DNA from: Hyphomicrobiales bacterium
GTDB lineage: Bacteria > Pseudomonadota > Alphaproteobacteria > Rhizobiales > Rhodobiaceae
DNA length: 64,000 nucleotides
Assembly: GCA_002869065.1 (NCBI GenBank)
Contig: PKTR01000002.1
Coordinates: 496,001-560,000 of the forward strand
Reading direction: 5' to 3'
A program made the position numbers and the translations under genes. The notes below the pieces were generated by a model. The model was not told the origin of the DNA and made no database searches. It saw nothing but the letters and a program-made list of their open reading frames with translations. Positions 8,241-16,956 of this stretch are shown here, in pieces; the first letter of the stretch is position 1, and each line of letters opens with the position of its first letter.

Positions 8241-9685
8241 CGAGTGAGTGCCTCGGACAGGATCGCCTTCAGCTCGTCTCGGAGGGCCGCGACCTCGGCC
8301 TCAGCGGCGGTCAAATCCTTGAGCAAAATCTCGGGATCGCCATGGTCCTCGGCCACCGTGTGGGGGTTCTTGATGTCGAGGTTGTAGCCGCGGGCCTTGA
8401 CCTCGTCAGCGCTGACCTTCCAAGCGCGCTCGGTCTCCTCCCGCCCCTCACGGCGCGGTCCGCCCCACCAGTCGATGCAGTCGGTCAAATGCTCCAGCCG
8501 TATGGGCCGGGTCATGGAATAGGCCTTCTGGCCTTCCGGAACACGGTGCTCCCAGAACCATGTCTCCTGCGTCGGCGTTCCCTTCTCGAAGAACAAGAGG
8601 TTCGTGCCGATCGAGGCGTAGGGACGGAAGACGGAGTTGGGCAAGCGCACGATGGTGTGGAGGTTGCACTCCTCCATGAGGTGCTCCTTGAGCCTCGTTT
8701 TGATGCCTTCGCCGAAGAGCGAGCCATCGGGCAGCACAACCGCCGCGCGGCCGCCCGGTTTCAGGAGGCGGATGATCAAAGCGAGGAAAAGGTCGGCCGT
8801 CTCGCGGGTACGGAAGTGTTGAGGAAAGTTCGACTCGATCCCGTCCTCCTCGCGCCCGCCGAAGGGCGGGTTGGTCAGCACAAGGTCCACCCGCTCCGAC
8901 TGGTCCCAGGAGATGTAGGGGCGGGCGAGCGTGTTATCGTGGCGCAGGAAGGACGGGTCCTCGATGCCATGCAGCAGCATGTTGGTCACCGCGAGCATAT
9001 GCGGAAGCTGCTTCTTCTCCACCGCGTGAAGGCTCGCCTGCATTGCGGCTTCGTCTTCCGGGCGTTTCACGTAGTGCTTGCGCATGTGACGAATGGCGCA
9101 GGTGAGGAAGCCGCCGGTACCGCAAGCGGGATCGAAAAGCACCTCGCCGGGCTTCGGGTCGATCATCTTTGCCATGAAGGCCGTGACGGCACGGGGCGTG
9201 TAGTACTCGCCGGCGTTGCCGGCCGATTGCAGGTCATTGAGGATCTGCTCGTAGATGTCGCCGAAGTGCTGCCGATCACTCAGATCGTTGAAGTCGACCC
9301 CGTTGATCTTGTTGACCACCTGCCGCATCAGTTGGCCAGACTTCATGAAGTTGAATGCGTCCTCGAAGACGTTGCGAACAGTTCGGGCGCGGGGTGTTGT
9401 GGGCGCCAGATCCTTCAGCGAGGGAAAGAGATCGCCATTTATGAAGTCGAGCAACTCCTCGCCGGTGATGCCCTGCGGGTCGGCGGCCCAAGCGCGCCAT
9501 TGCAGGTGGGCGGGGATGGGCGGGTGGTAATCGTCCTTGAGGAGTTCGAGTTCCTGGTCCTGGTCGTCGATGATCTTGAGGAAAAACATCCAGCAGAGCT
9601 GGCTGATGCGCTGCGCATCACCATCGACGCCGGTGTCCTGGCGCATGATGTCCTGGATTGATTTGACGAGAGTGCGGACGGACAT
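8237..9685 (-). CDS. hsdM: Type I restriction-modification methyltransferase HsdM
   Basis: N6-adenine DNA methyltransferase subunit of 482 residues. The N-terminal HsdM helical domain (about 10-140) precedes the SAM-dependent domain with motif I FDPACGTGGF (about 184-193) and catalytic motif IV NPPFGG (about 272-277). It methylates adenine in the target set by HsdS and protects host DNA. It starts three bases after the hsdR stop and overlaps hsdS by four bases, so translational coupling is likely. Length and motifs are normal for the family. Confidence 0.98.
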   Translation of the reverse strand: MSVRTLVKSIQDIMRQDTGVDGDAQRISQLCWMFFLKIIDDQDQELELLKDDYHPPIPAHLQWRAWAADPQGITGEELLDFINGDLFPSLKDLAPTTPRARTVRNVFEDAFNFMKSGQLMRQVVNKINGVDFNDLSDRQHFGDIYEQILNDLQSAGNAGEYYTPRAVTAFMAKMIDPKPGEVLFDPACGTGGFLTCAIRHMRKHYVKRPEDEAAMQASLHAVEKKQLPHMLAVTNMLLHGIEDPSFLRHDNTLARPYISWDQSERVDLVLTNPPFGGREEDGIESNFPQHFRTRETADLFLALIIRLLKPGGRAAVVLPDGSLFGEGIKTRLKEHLMEECNLHTIVRLPNSVFRPYASIGTNLLFFEKGTPTQETWFWEHRVPEGQKAYSMTRPIRLEHLTDCIDWWGGPRREGREETERAWKVSADEVKARGYNLDIKNPHTVAEDHGDPEILLKDLTAAEAEVAALRDELKAILSEALTR

Positions 9686-9688
9686 GGA

Positions 9689-12133
9689 TCAGGCGGTGTC
9701 CCTGTAGAGTTCGGATTGCAGGTCGTGAACGGCCCGCTCGAAGCCGGACTTCCCTCCGAAAGCGCGGATCAGCGCGAAAGGTGTGCCGATGGTGGAAAAG
9801 GGTGTGATGCGCAAGATACTCGCGTCATCGAGGTTCAGTACACCTTCGTCGGCATACTTTGCGAGCAGCGCGTCGAGTACGGCGCGAGCCTGATCGCCAT
9901 ATTTGGTGAAGGCGTCGCGCTTCTTGACGTTCTCTGCGCGCTCGCGGCGGGTCAATGGCTTTGCGTCGAAAGCGACGTGACAGATCAAGTCGAAGGGATC
10001 GAGGTCGCGGTCCAACTCCTCGACGATAAGATCGAGAGGCAGGCCCGCGGCCGCCAGTTCCTCCAGGATCGCGTGCTTGCGTTCGGCCGCGTTCCAGCGC
10101 TTCAGGAAGTCATCAAGGCTGGCAAAGCGCTTGCGCAGCGCACGCTTGGTGAAATCGCGTAGGGATTCCGTGACGAGCTTGCCGTTCTCGTCGAGGTATT
10201 CGACCCGCTCGGCGACAATCGAGGCGCCAATGCCATCGACGTAGATCTTTTTCCGCGGCGCTGTGACGGGCGGCACCGGCAAGCCCGGCTGATCGACGAT
10301 TGTTTCGTCGTCGTCCGGCTCTTCGGGCAGCGGCGTGCCATCCTCGTCGGTCGGAGGCGCGTCCGGCGGATCGACCGGCTCGTCGCCCGTCGGTTCATAG
10401 ATCTGCACCGGTTCACCATCGAAGTCCGGGTCCGCGAAATGGCTGCTCGCTCCGCGGAAGTCGATGAGCGTGAAGTAATATTTGCGCGTGTCCTCGTGCA
10501 CGCGGGTTCCGCGCCCGACGATCTGTTTGAACTCGGTCATCGAGCCGACCTCGCGATCAAGCACGATCAGGCGACAGGTCTGCGCGTCCACGCCGGTTGA
10601 AAGCAGCCGCGATGTCGTCACGATCACCGGCCATTTGGATTCTGGATCGATGAAGTTGCCGAGCTGTGCCTGGCCCTCTGCGTCACTGCCGGTAATACGC
10701 ATGACGTAGCGCGCATTCTCGTCAACGAGATCGGCGTTTTCGTTGACCAGCGCCTGGCGCATGCGGGCGGCATGTTCCTGATCGACACAGAACACGATGG
10801 CTTTCTGATAGCGGTCGCCGCTTTCCTTGAGAAACTGCGTGATCTTTTTTGCGACGAGCTTCGTGCGGCCGTCGATGACCAGCGTCCGATCGAAATCCTT
10901 GGTGTTGTAAATCCGATCTTCGATTTCGTTCCCCGCGCGATCGAGCTGGCCCTTCTCGGGACGATACCCCGACACGTCGCGGTCGATGTGAACCTTGACC
11001 ACCTTGTAGGGCGCAAGGAAGCCATCGCGGATGCCCTGCTTGAGGGAATACATGAACACCGGATCGCCAAAATACGCGATGTTGGAGACGTATTTCGTTT
11101 CCTTCGGCGTCGCTGTCAGGCCGATCTGGGTGGCGGACGAGAAGTATTCGAGGATCTCCCGCCAAGCCGAGTCCTCGGCAGCGCTGCCACGGTGGCACTC
11201 GTCGATTACGATCAGATCGAAGAAGTCCGGAGAGAACTCGCGGAAGAGTTTCTGCCGCTCTTCTGGCCCGGTGATGGCCTGATAGAGCCCAAGGTAAACT
11301 TCATAGGCGGTGTCGATGCGGCGTTTCTTGTCGAGAGCCAGGCTCAGATCTTCCGAGCTGCCATCCTGCCGTTCTATGGTTTTCGCGTTGGTCGAGAGCT
11401 TGGCCATGGCCCCGCCAAAGGGCCGGAAATCATTGACCATCGTCTGGTCGATCAGGACATTCCGGTCGGCAAGAAACAGGATTCGCTTCTTGCGTTTCGC
11501 TTTCCACAAACGCCAGATGATCTGAAAGGCCGTGTAAGTTTTCCCGGTACCCGTGGCCATGACCAAAAGCACGCGGTTCTGCCCTTTTGCGATGGCCTCT
11601 ATCGCGGCATTGACCGCATTCACCTGATAGTAGCGAGGCGTCTTTCCGCTGCCGTCGTCGAAATAGTCCTGAAGGACGATCTTCTCGGCCTCGGTATCGA
11701 GGCCTTTCCACGTACGAAACCGAGCCCAAAGGGCATCCGGCGCCGGAAAGGCATCGAGCGAAAGCGTTGTTTCGCGTGGCGTGCTGGCGCCGGTTCGATC
11801 GTGGAATACGAACCCGTCACCATTCGAGGAGAATACGAATGGGATGTTCAGCGTCTCTGCGTAGCCAAGTGCCTGCTGGATTCCGTCGCCGACGCTGTGG
11901 GTGTTGTCTTTCGCCTCGATCAGCGCGATGGGGATGTTGGGTTTGAAATAGAGGATGTAGTCGGCCCGCTTGCCTTGCCCACGGGTAACCAGCTTTCCCC
12001 TTACGATGATCCGACCCTTTGTAAAGCTCACCTCTTCCCGGATCTGCGCCATCACGTCCCAACCGGCCTTGCGAAGGGCCGGCGTGATGAACTTGGTGCT
12101 GATGTCGCGTTCCGAAAGGCTGCTTTTGTCCAT
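9689..12133 (-). CDS. hsdR: Type I restriction endonuclease subunit HsdR (EcoEI-like)
   Basis: Motor and nuclease subunit of 814 residues from the ATG at 12133; a TTG at 12166 would add 11 residues and has no better ribosome-binding site. The N-terminal PD-(D/E)xK nuclease is seen as D about 58 (ADYILYF) and E-A-K about 73-75 (ALIEAKD). The SF2 translocase follows with Walker A ATGTGKT (about 193-199), DECH (about 311-314) and the later SATQIGLTATP motif. An acidic Pro-rich linker sits before the C-terminal HsdM-binding part. It is the first gene of the operon. The 190-base upstream region holds an inverted TTGGTAC repeat. Confidence 0.97.
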   Translation of the reverse strand: MDKSSLSERDISTKFITPALRKAGWDVMAQIREEVSFTKGRIIVRGKLVTRGQGKRADYILYFKPNIPIALIEAKDNTHSVGDGIQQALGYAETLNIPFVFSSNGDGFVFHDRTGASTPRETTLSLDAFPAPDALWARFRTWKGLDTEAEKIVLQDYFDDGSGKTPRYYQVNAVNAAIEAIAKGQNRVLLVMATGTGKTYTAFQIIWRLWKAKRKKRILFLADRNVLIDQTMVNDFRPFGGAMAKLSTNAKTIERQDGSSEDLSLALDKKRRIDTAYEVYLGLYQAITGPEERQKLFREFSPDFFDLIVIDECHRGSAAEDSAWREILEYFSSATQIGLTATPKETKYVSNIAYFGDPVFMYSLKQGIRDGFLAPYKVVKVHIDRDVSGYRPEKGQLDRAGNEIEDRIYNTKDFDRTLVIDGRTKLVAKKITQFLKESGDRYQKAIVFCVDQEHAARMRQALVNENADLVDENARYVMRITGSDAEGQAQLGNFIDPESKWPVIVTTSRLLSTGVDAQTCRLIVLDREVGSMTEFKQIVGRGTRVHEDTRKYYFTLIDFRGASSHFADPDFDGEPVQIYEPTGDEPVDPPDAPPTDEDGTPLPEEPDDDETIVDQPGLPVPPVTAPRKKIYVDGIGASIVAERVEYLDENGKLVTESLRDFTKRALRKRFASLDDFLKRWNAAERKHAILEELAAAGLPLDLIVEELDRDLDPFDLICHVAFDAKPLTRRERAENVKKRDAFTKYGDQARAVLDALLAKYADEGVLNLDDASILRITPFSTIGTPFALIRAFGGKSGFERAVHDLQSELYRDTA

Positions 12134-12262
12134 ATCGAAAAGGGAGGGCTCGCTCTGGAAATGCAATCACGCATTGGTTCGGCGAGGATCGCCGATAACG
12201 GTCGTTGAATCAAACGCGAAAGTGCTGGGAACGGACGCAAAACGGCACCATTTCCCGCCACA

Positions 12263-12283
12263 TTGGTACCAATACAGTACCAA
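12263..12283. promoter_or_regulatory. TTGGTAC inverted repeat upstream of hsdR
   Basis: TTGGTAC (12263-12269) and GTACCAA (12277-12283) form a 7-7-7 inverted repeat. The left arm also sits in the perfect 12-base palindrome ATTGGTACCAAT (12262-12273). On the minus strand TTGGTAC occurs twice in tandem, 11 bases apart. It lies about 130 bases before hsdR and may be an operator, though no controller protein is encoded beside it. Confidence 0.35.
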
Positions 12284-12349
12284 GGCTGCGAGAGGACGCG
12301 GTAAGCCTGAGCGCCAGAAAGTTAAGTCGTTGATTTTATTTTAGAAAAA

Positions 12350-12425
12350 TGGTGCCCAGGGGCGGAATCGAACCACCGACACGCGGATTTTCAATCCGCT
12401 GCTCTACCAACTGAGCTACCTGGGC
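12350..12425 (-). tRNA. tRNA-Phe(GAA)
   Basis: 76 bases forming a full cloverleaf on the minus strand: acceptor GCCCAGG/CCTGGGC, D-arm with AGCTCAGTTGGTAGAGC, anticodon stem with loop TTGAAAA (anticodon GAA), T-arm GGTTCGATTCC and an encoded 3' CCA. Its 3' end faces the restriction-modification and recombinase genes, the usual geometry of a tRNA used as an integration site. No second copy of its 3' end was seen within the window. Confidence 0.98.
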
Positions 12426-12475
12426 GCCCGTGTCGCGTCGCGGCCACAAGGGTCGGACAAGCGACAAGCCAGCGC

Positions 12476-12504
12476 GTTATAGTCAGTCCTTTCGCGCCTG
12501 TCCA
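12476..12504 (-). promoter_or_regulatory. Promoter of tRNA-Phe
   Basis: On the minus strand TGGACA (12499-12504), a 17-base spacer and TATAAC (12476-12481) precede the tRNA by about 50 bases. The remaining 12426-12724 region up to nnrS holds no other recognisable feature. Confidence 0.55.
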
Positions 12505-12724
12505 GTTCCCCGGGCGGTAAAAATGCACGACTTTTCGCGATTGCCGGCGCAGTTGCCCGAGACGCCGTCGTTTGGCGGTTTCGGCCTCCCGGCGACCGTC
12601 ATCGTGCCCGTCCCACTCGCGCCATGCGAAACGGGCCGAGACCGCTAGGAGGTAAACAACGAGGCCGCGGATCCGTCGCCGGCGTGAAATGATCTGCTGC
12701 CGGCTCCGCGTTCGTTCCACGCGC

Positions 12725-13951
12725 TCAGCCACGCGCATCCGGGCCGGTCAGGATCGGCCAGTAGACGACGGAAAAGATCGTGAAGCCGGCGATCCACAAA
12801 AGCCCGGAGGTGAAGATCACCGTGTTGTACCAGGCCGGGAACAGGTCGGTGCCGAAGCCGCGCACCAGCGCGGCGATGCCGATCACCGCATAGGCGACAC
12901 CGATCGATGGCGCCACCTTCAGCGCCCGGCCGGTATGCCCCAGCGAGGCGCGCGTCATGACCGCGAGCGTCATGCCGCCGACGGCACCGATACCCAGCAC
13001 GTGATAGGCGCCGATGGTGCTCGGAAACTCGAAGAGATAGGCGCATGACAGGGTCGCGAAGCCGAGCACCAGCATGCCGAATCCAAGGTGCAGACTCCAC
13101 AGGATCGGATCGTGCAGCGTGTCCTGCCAGCGCCAGGCCGACAGGCGGATGCCATTGGCGGCGGCGGCGGCTGCCGCGGCAATGCCGATGACCACGTCAG
13201 GCAGGTCAAGCGCGACGGTCAGCGCCAGAATGACGGCGGTCAGAATGCCGGCCCGGTCGGACCAGGCGCGGCTGACCGGCAGCCGGACTTCCTCGCCGCC
13301 ACGGCGCAGGGCGTTGCGGGTGAAGGCCGGCACGACGCGGCCGCCGATGATGGTGATCATGACGGCGAGCAGGGTGAGGCCGAAATAGAGGCCCGGGATC
13401 AGCGTCGAGGACGTCACACCGATCCATTCGAGATGGACCATCAGATTGGCGACGACGAAGGCGGCGAGGACGCCGATGAACACCAGGTTACGCGGCTGCG
13501 GATTGCGCCGCATGTTCCAGGCGACACGGGCGATCAGCGGCGGCAGGAAAACGAGATCGACGAACGCGATGAGCGGCGCCGGCAGATAGGTCGAGAACCA
13601 GATCGCCAGCCGGCCAGCAAGCCAGACCGCGCCGACGACGGCGACGAAGCGGGCGCGCGCCGTCGGCTCGCCGGTCCAGTTGGGCACGGCGGTGAGGAAG
13701 AAGCCGGAGACGACGGCGGCGCCATAGCCGAAAATCATCTCATGGGCGTGCCAATAATGCGGCGCGACGTTGATGGTCGCCTCGACAACCATGCCGTTGG
13801 CGGCGTGGATCGCGAGCCAGAGCATCCACGCGGCGAGCGCAAACACCGCGAAGATACCGGCGCTCAGAAAGAAGAAACGAAATCCGGCACTGACGAAGAG
13901 CGGCGGCTTGAACCCGCCCTGCGGCCTGGTGCCTATATCGGAATTTGCCAT
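12725..13951 (-). CDS. nnrS: NnrS family haem-copper membrane protein
   Basis: Polytopic inner-membrane protein of 408 residues with about twelve hydrophobic segments. The N-terminal conserved part contains HAHEMIFGYGAAVVSGFFLT and AVPNWTG, diagnostic for NnrS, which binds haem and copper and protects cells from nitric oxide and its iron-nitrosyl products. The ATG at 13951 is chosen because AGGAGAGGGG lies just upstream; a longer frame to 14125 is spurious. A 14-base TTGTC-N4-GACAA palindrome lies about 100 bases upstream, fitting control by the Crp/Fnr-type regulator encoded behind it. An alanine-rich run near residue 265 is unusual but stays in frame. Confidence 0.93.
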   Translation of the reverse strand: MANSDIGTRPQGGFKPPLFVSAGFRFFFLSAGIFAVFALAAWMLWLAIHAANGMVVEATINVAPHYWHAHEMIFGYGAAVVSGFFLTAVPNWTGEPTARARFVAVVGAVWLAGRLAIWFSTYLPAPLIAFVDLVFLPPLIARVAWNMRRNPQPRNLVFIGVLAAFVVANLMVHLEWIGVTSSTLIPGLYFGLTLLAVMITIIGGRVVPAFTRNALRRGGEEVRLPVSRAWSDRAGILTAVILALTVALDLPDVVIGIAAAAAAAANGIRLSAWRWQDTLHDPILWSLHLGFGMLVLGFATLSCAYLFEFPSTIGAYHVLGIGAVGGMTLAVMTRASLGHTGRALKVAPSIGVAYAVIGIAALVRGFGTDLFPAWYNTVIFTSGLLWIAGFTIFSVVYWPILTGPDARG

Positions 13952-14046
13952 TGTGCCCCTCTCCTGGCGCAAAGAACTCTCGCGCCGGAGGTAACGGTAT
14001 CCGCCAGCGCGATCGGACCAGTCTGCTCGGTTCGAGCGGGCGGGCC

Positions 14047-14060
14047 TTGTCCAACGACAA
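14047..14060. promoter_or_regulatory. Crp/Fnr-family (NnrR/Dnr-type) box upstream of nnrS
   Basis: TTGTCCAACGACAA is a perfect TTGTC-N4-GACAA palindrome of the 14-base length and TTG...CAA ends expected for FNR/Dnr/NnrR sites. It lies 96-109 bases before the nnrS start. No good -10 stands at the ideal distance, so the promoter itself is uncertain. Confidence 0.6.
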
Positions 14061-14184
14061 ATGCGGCAGAAAATTCTCCTGTTGGCCGCAAAGCGCGCCG
14101 TCGCGCGCATGGTGGCGCAAGTCAACTATATGGAAAAGCTTGGAAATTCCGCGTAGCCACTGGCTGAAGCGAAGCCCGGCAGAC

Positions 14185-14877
14185 TCAGTTCCCCGCGCGC
14201 TGCTCGCGGGCGATGAGGGCGCGCAGAGCGCTCACATCGCTGATCTCGGCGGTCGAATGATCGATGCGGACGCCGAAGTCGCGCAGCTTGGAAAACGCCC
14301 GGGACAGGCTGTAAGGCGTCATCGCCAGGCGGTTGGCGATGAGATTCTTCTCGAACGGCATGCGGACGATCATCTGTCCGTTGGCCTCGTCACCAAGCGA
14401 AAGGAGGAACTGCGCCACACGTTGGGTGCCGGACATGCCGCGAATTTCCTCGATCTCGCGAATCAACGAGTGCAGATGCATCGAGGTCGAGGCAAGCATG
14501 GCGATCGCGATGTCAGGCACACGACGGATGCGATCGAGCAACCGGTCGGCGGGAACGCGCAGAACACGACAGTCGGATACCGCTTCGCAGGATGCCGGAT
14601 ACAGACCGCTGGTGAAGGCGGCGGCCTCGGCGATGCTGTCACCGCGGCTGAACACATGAATGACGATCTCTTCGCCGCTCTCGCGAACACGGAAGATCTT
14701 CAGCCAGCCCTCGAGGACGACGAAAAAAGCATCTGCCGGATCGCCCTGGACAAAAATCATCTGCCCGCGCTCGTAGGACCGAACCGCAGCGCCACGCAGC
14801 AATTCCTGCAGTGATTCCTCGTCGACGCCACTGAAGACAGTCGACTTTTGCACTGTCTCGAAATCGCCTGGCTTCAT
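14185..14877 (-). CDS. dnr: Crp/Fnr family transcriptional regulator, Dnr/NnrR type
   Basis: Regulator of 230 residues with an N-terminal cyclic-nucleotide-binding-like beta-barrel (about 15-115, including GDPADAFFVVLEGWLKIFRV), a dimerisation helix (about 125-150) and a C-terminal winged HTH whose recognition segment reads MTPYSLSRAFSKL (about 185-197). The N-terminal cysteine cluster of oxygen-sensing FNR is absent, which fits the nitric-oxide-responsive Dnr/NnrR branch. It is followed on the same strand by nnrS. Candidate target boxes lie upstream of nnrS, nosZ and the TonB-linked operon. The NO-sensing role is inferred from family and context. Confidence 0.88.
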   Translation of the reverse strand: MKPGDFETVQKSTVFSGVDEESLQELLRGAAVRSYERGQMIFVQGDPADAFFVVLEGWLKIFRVRESGEEIVIHVFSRGDSIAEAAAFTSGLYPASCEAVSDCRVLRVPADRLLDRIRRVPDIAIAMLASTSMHLHSLIREIEEIRGMSGTQRVAQFLLSLGDEANGQMIVRMPFEKNLIANRLAMTPYSLSRAFSKLRDFGVRIDHSTAEISDVSALRALIAREQRAGN

Positions 14878-15258
14878 GTCCGTCCGAACCGCTAGCTGTT
14901 AACACACTGCCGACTTTCAACGTGAACCGCCCTCCCCGGCGAACGTCGTCGGTCTTGTATCACAGTTTGCTACAATACGTACCAATCCTGATGTCGTAAA
15001 TCCTATACATTATTTGCCAGTTCTTTCCACAACCATCTGGGTCCAACCAGCGGCTCTGCCTTGCTCTGCGTCAAGGTGCGCGGGCCGGAATTGCCTACAG
15101 TCCCGCTGGAGTGCTTGCACATTGCGGCGCTTCGCCCGAAATATAGGAAACCATCCGAGGACCCGGGAAGCAGGTGTCCGACCCTTCCGTTCACTCCCGA
15201 CGGTGGGGAGATGTTTCCGGCCCGGAATGTGTTTGCGCGTTCAAACGCGGAGAATAGC
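14878..15258. other. Divergent intergenic region between the Dnr-type regulator and sco
   Basis: About 380 bases with an AT-rich centre (14940-15010). TTGTA (14955-14959) and TACAA (14971-14975) form a 5-11-5 inverted repeat that could be an operator, but the spacing does not match the FNR family. No gene was recognised. Confidence 0.35.
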
Positions 15259-15870
15259 GTGCCTCGAAAGACCCGTAGTTCCTTGCCGGCCTTGATCATT
15301 CTGACGGTCATCGCAACCGTGGCGGTCGGACTTATGGTGTATCTCACCTCGAACGGCGACAGCGGCAAGAAAAACACGCTGGCAGAGATCGGCGGCCCGT
15401 TCGAACTCGTGGATTCCAAGGGTCAGACGGTGCGCGACACCGATTTTCGCGGTACCTATCTGCTGGTCTATTTCGGCTATACGTTCTGCCCCGATATCTG
15501 CCCGACCTCGCTCAACACCATCGCCGAAGCGTTCGACCAATTGCCGCCGGGAAAGCTCGCGCACATCCAGGCGCTGTTCGTCTCGGTCGATCCGGAGCGG
15601 GATTCAGGCGCCGTGCTTGACGACTACACTCAGAACTTCCATCCCAGGATCAAGGGGCTGACGGGGACCCGCGAGCAGATCAACGACATGGTATCGCGCT
15701 ATCGCGGCACCTACCGGATCACCAAGGACGACGACCCGGACTACTATCCGGTCGACCATTCCTCGATCATTTACCTGATGGACGAGAATGGAAAATACGT
15801 GACCCATTTCAGCCACCAGTCGCCGGTCGACAAGGTGCTGGCGAAACTGAACGAGGTCCTGCCCGACTGA
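15259..15870 (+). CDS. SCO1/SenC family copper chaperone
   Basis: Membrane-anchored periplasmic protein of 203 residues with a thioredoxin fold. An N-terminal transmembrane anchor (about 9-29) precedes the copper site: Cys 77 and Cys 81 in FCPDICPTS, with His 167 in VDHSS. Sco proteins deliver copper to CuA centres, usually of cytochrome oxidase; beside a nos operon, CuA of NosZ is an equally likely target. The GTG at 15259 is chosen because GGAG lies seven bases upstream and it gives the normal family length; an ATG at 15211 is a possible alternative. It is followed by the DM9-like gene on the same strand. Confidence 0.92.
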   Translation: MPRKTRSSLPALIILTVIATVAVGLMVYLTSNGDSGKKNTLAEIGGPFELVDSKGQTVRDTDFRGTYLLVYFGYTFCPDICPTSLNTIAEAFDQLPPGKLAHIQALFVSVDPERDSGAVLDDYTQNFHPRIKGLTGTREQINDMVSRYRGTYRITKDDDPDYYPVDHSSIIYLMDENGKYVTHFSHQSPVDKVLAKLNEVLPD

Positions 15871-15992
15871 GCGTATTCATGACATGCGGGAGCAGGTGTT
15901 TGGAGTTGGATACGCAACGACATGATACCGAGAGCAGATCGAATGACACCGCGATACGAGATATGCTCCCGGGCTTCAGAACGAGGAAAAAT

Positions 15993-16490
15993 ATGAAAGT
16001 GCAGCGTTCCGGCCGCGTGATGGCGGCGTTTCTCGGCATAATGATTTCGGCGGCAGCGTCGCATGCGGCGGCTGCCGACGTTTCCTGGCTGGCGATGCGC
16101 GGCGAGACCATTCCGACAAGCGCCTTCTCCGCGGCAGCGAAGGACCACGATCCGGTTCGCATTTGCCGGGTCAGCCATCGCCGCGAAGCCCAAATCGGCA
16201 TGATTCGGGATTTTTACTGCCAGATCGGCGGGGACGGCATGAGCCGACCGTACAGCATCTATGATGTGCTGATCGCTGCGCCGGGTACTTCGTGGGTGTC
16301 GGTCAAGGACGGCGTGCTGCCCGACAACGCCGTTGCACTCAACGAGGAAATGGGGCCGGACATCTTTGCCTGCCGCCTGACCTATGAAGGCACCGTCCTT
16401 GTCGGCATGGTGCGCGACGGACGCTGCTCGGCTAGTTTTCTGTTCAGCGAATTGCGTTCCGACGACTTCGAGGTCCTCGCGGCTGAATAA
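15993..16490 (+). CDS. Periplasmic protein resembling DM9/DUF3421 repeats
   Basis: Protein of 165 residues with a signal peptide (about 1-29, ending in an alanine-rich site). The mature part holds two related blocks: ICRVSHRREAQIGMIRDF followed by a YDVL end, and FACRLTYEGTVLVGMVRDG. They resemble the DM9 (DUF3421) pattern in which a Cys/Arg strand is followed by an H or Y, a G-K/M-R step and a YEVL end. GAGGA lies just before the ATG. It lies downstream of sco and ends at a strong terminator. The function is unknown; a copper or envelope role is suggested only by position. Confidence 0.6.
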   Translation: MKVQRSGRVMAAFLGIMISAAASHAAAADVSWLAMRGETIPTSAFSAAAKDHDPVRICRVSHRREAQIGMIRDFYCQIGGDGMSRPYSIYDVLIAAPGTSWVSVKDGVLPDNAVALNEEMGPDIFACRLTYEGTVLVGMVRDGRCSASFLFSELRSDDFEVLAAE

Positions 16491-16510
16491 GGGCCGCACC
16501 GGACAACAAA

Positions 16511-16546
16511 AAACACCCGCGCGGCGGCAACCGCCCGCGGGTGTTT
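16511..16546. terminator. Bidirectional rho-independent terminator
   Basis: AAACACCCGCG (16511-16521) pairs with CGCGGGTGTTT (16536-16546), with A-runs before and T-runs after. It separates the rightward sco/DM9-like genes from the leftward gene at 16568. Confidence 0.85.
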
Positions 16547-16567
16547 TCGTTTGACGTTCCAGATGCC

Positions 16568-16930
16568 TTATTCGTCGAACGCGTCGCGCAGGCGCACCTG
16601 CGCAAGCTGCGCGGTCACGCTGTAGGTTTCCATGTTTGGGCAGGCCGACTTCTTGGCACCGACATCGGCGAAGGCGGCGTCGCGAGCCTTGCTGAACATC
16701 TCGCGCACGGCGACCCGGGCGTCTGTGTCCATGTTCTTGTGATCGGCGATGGTGACCATGGTTTCCTTCAGCGGCAGGGCGACCTTGCCGTAGCCGCAGG
16801 CGAGACCGGTGCCGGTGACGGCGCCAAGATTGGCGATCGCCCCGTTCTGTGCGTCGGAAAATCCTTCGGCGGCGGCAACCGCGCCGGTGCCGAGGAGGGT
16901 GAAAACAAGGGCTGCGCGAATGATCGACAT
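16568..16930 (-). CDS. Small periplasmic protein of unknown function
   Basis: Protein of 120 residues with a clear signal peptide (about 1-21, ending AVAAAEG). The mature part is mostly helical with two cysteines (LACGYG and SACPNM) that could form a disulfide. The ATG at 16930 has GGAG six bases upstream; an ATG at 16942 is less likely. It starts 26 bases after the end of the transporter gene on the same strand, so the two are probably cotranscribed. No family was recognised. Confidence 0.7.
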   Translation of the reverse strand: MSIIRAALVFTLLGTGAVAAAEGFSDAQNGAIANLGAVTGTGLACGYGKVALPLKETMVTIADHKNMDTDARVAVREMFSKARDAAFADVGAKKSACPNMETYSVTAQLAQVRLRDAFDE

Positions 16931-16956
16931 CGCTTTCTCCATTGGTGGGTGATTGG

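Noticed and set aside
15061-15074. TTGCTCTGCGTCAA as an FNR-type box for sco
   Set aside because: Only the TTG...CAA ends match, the inner bases are not symmetrical, and it lies 185 bases from the start with no -10.
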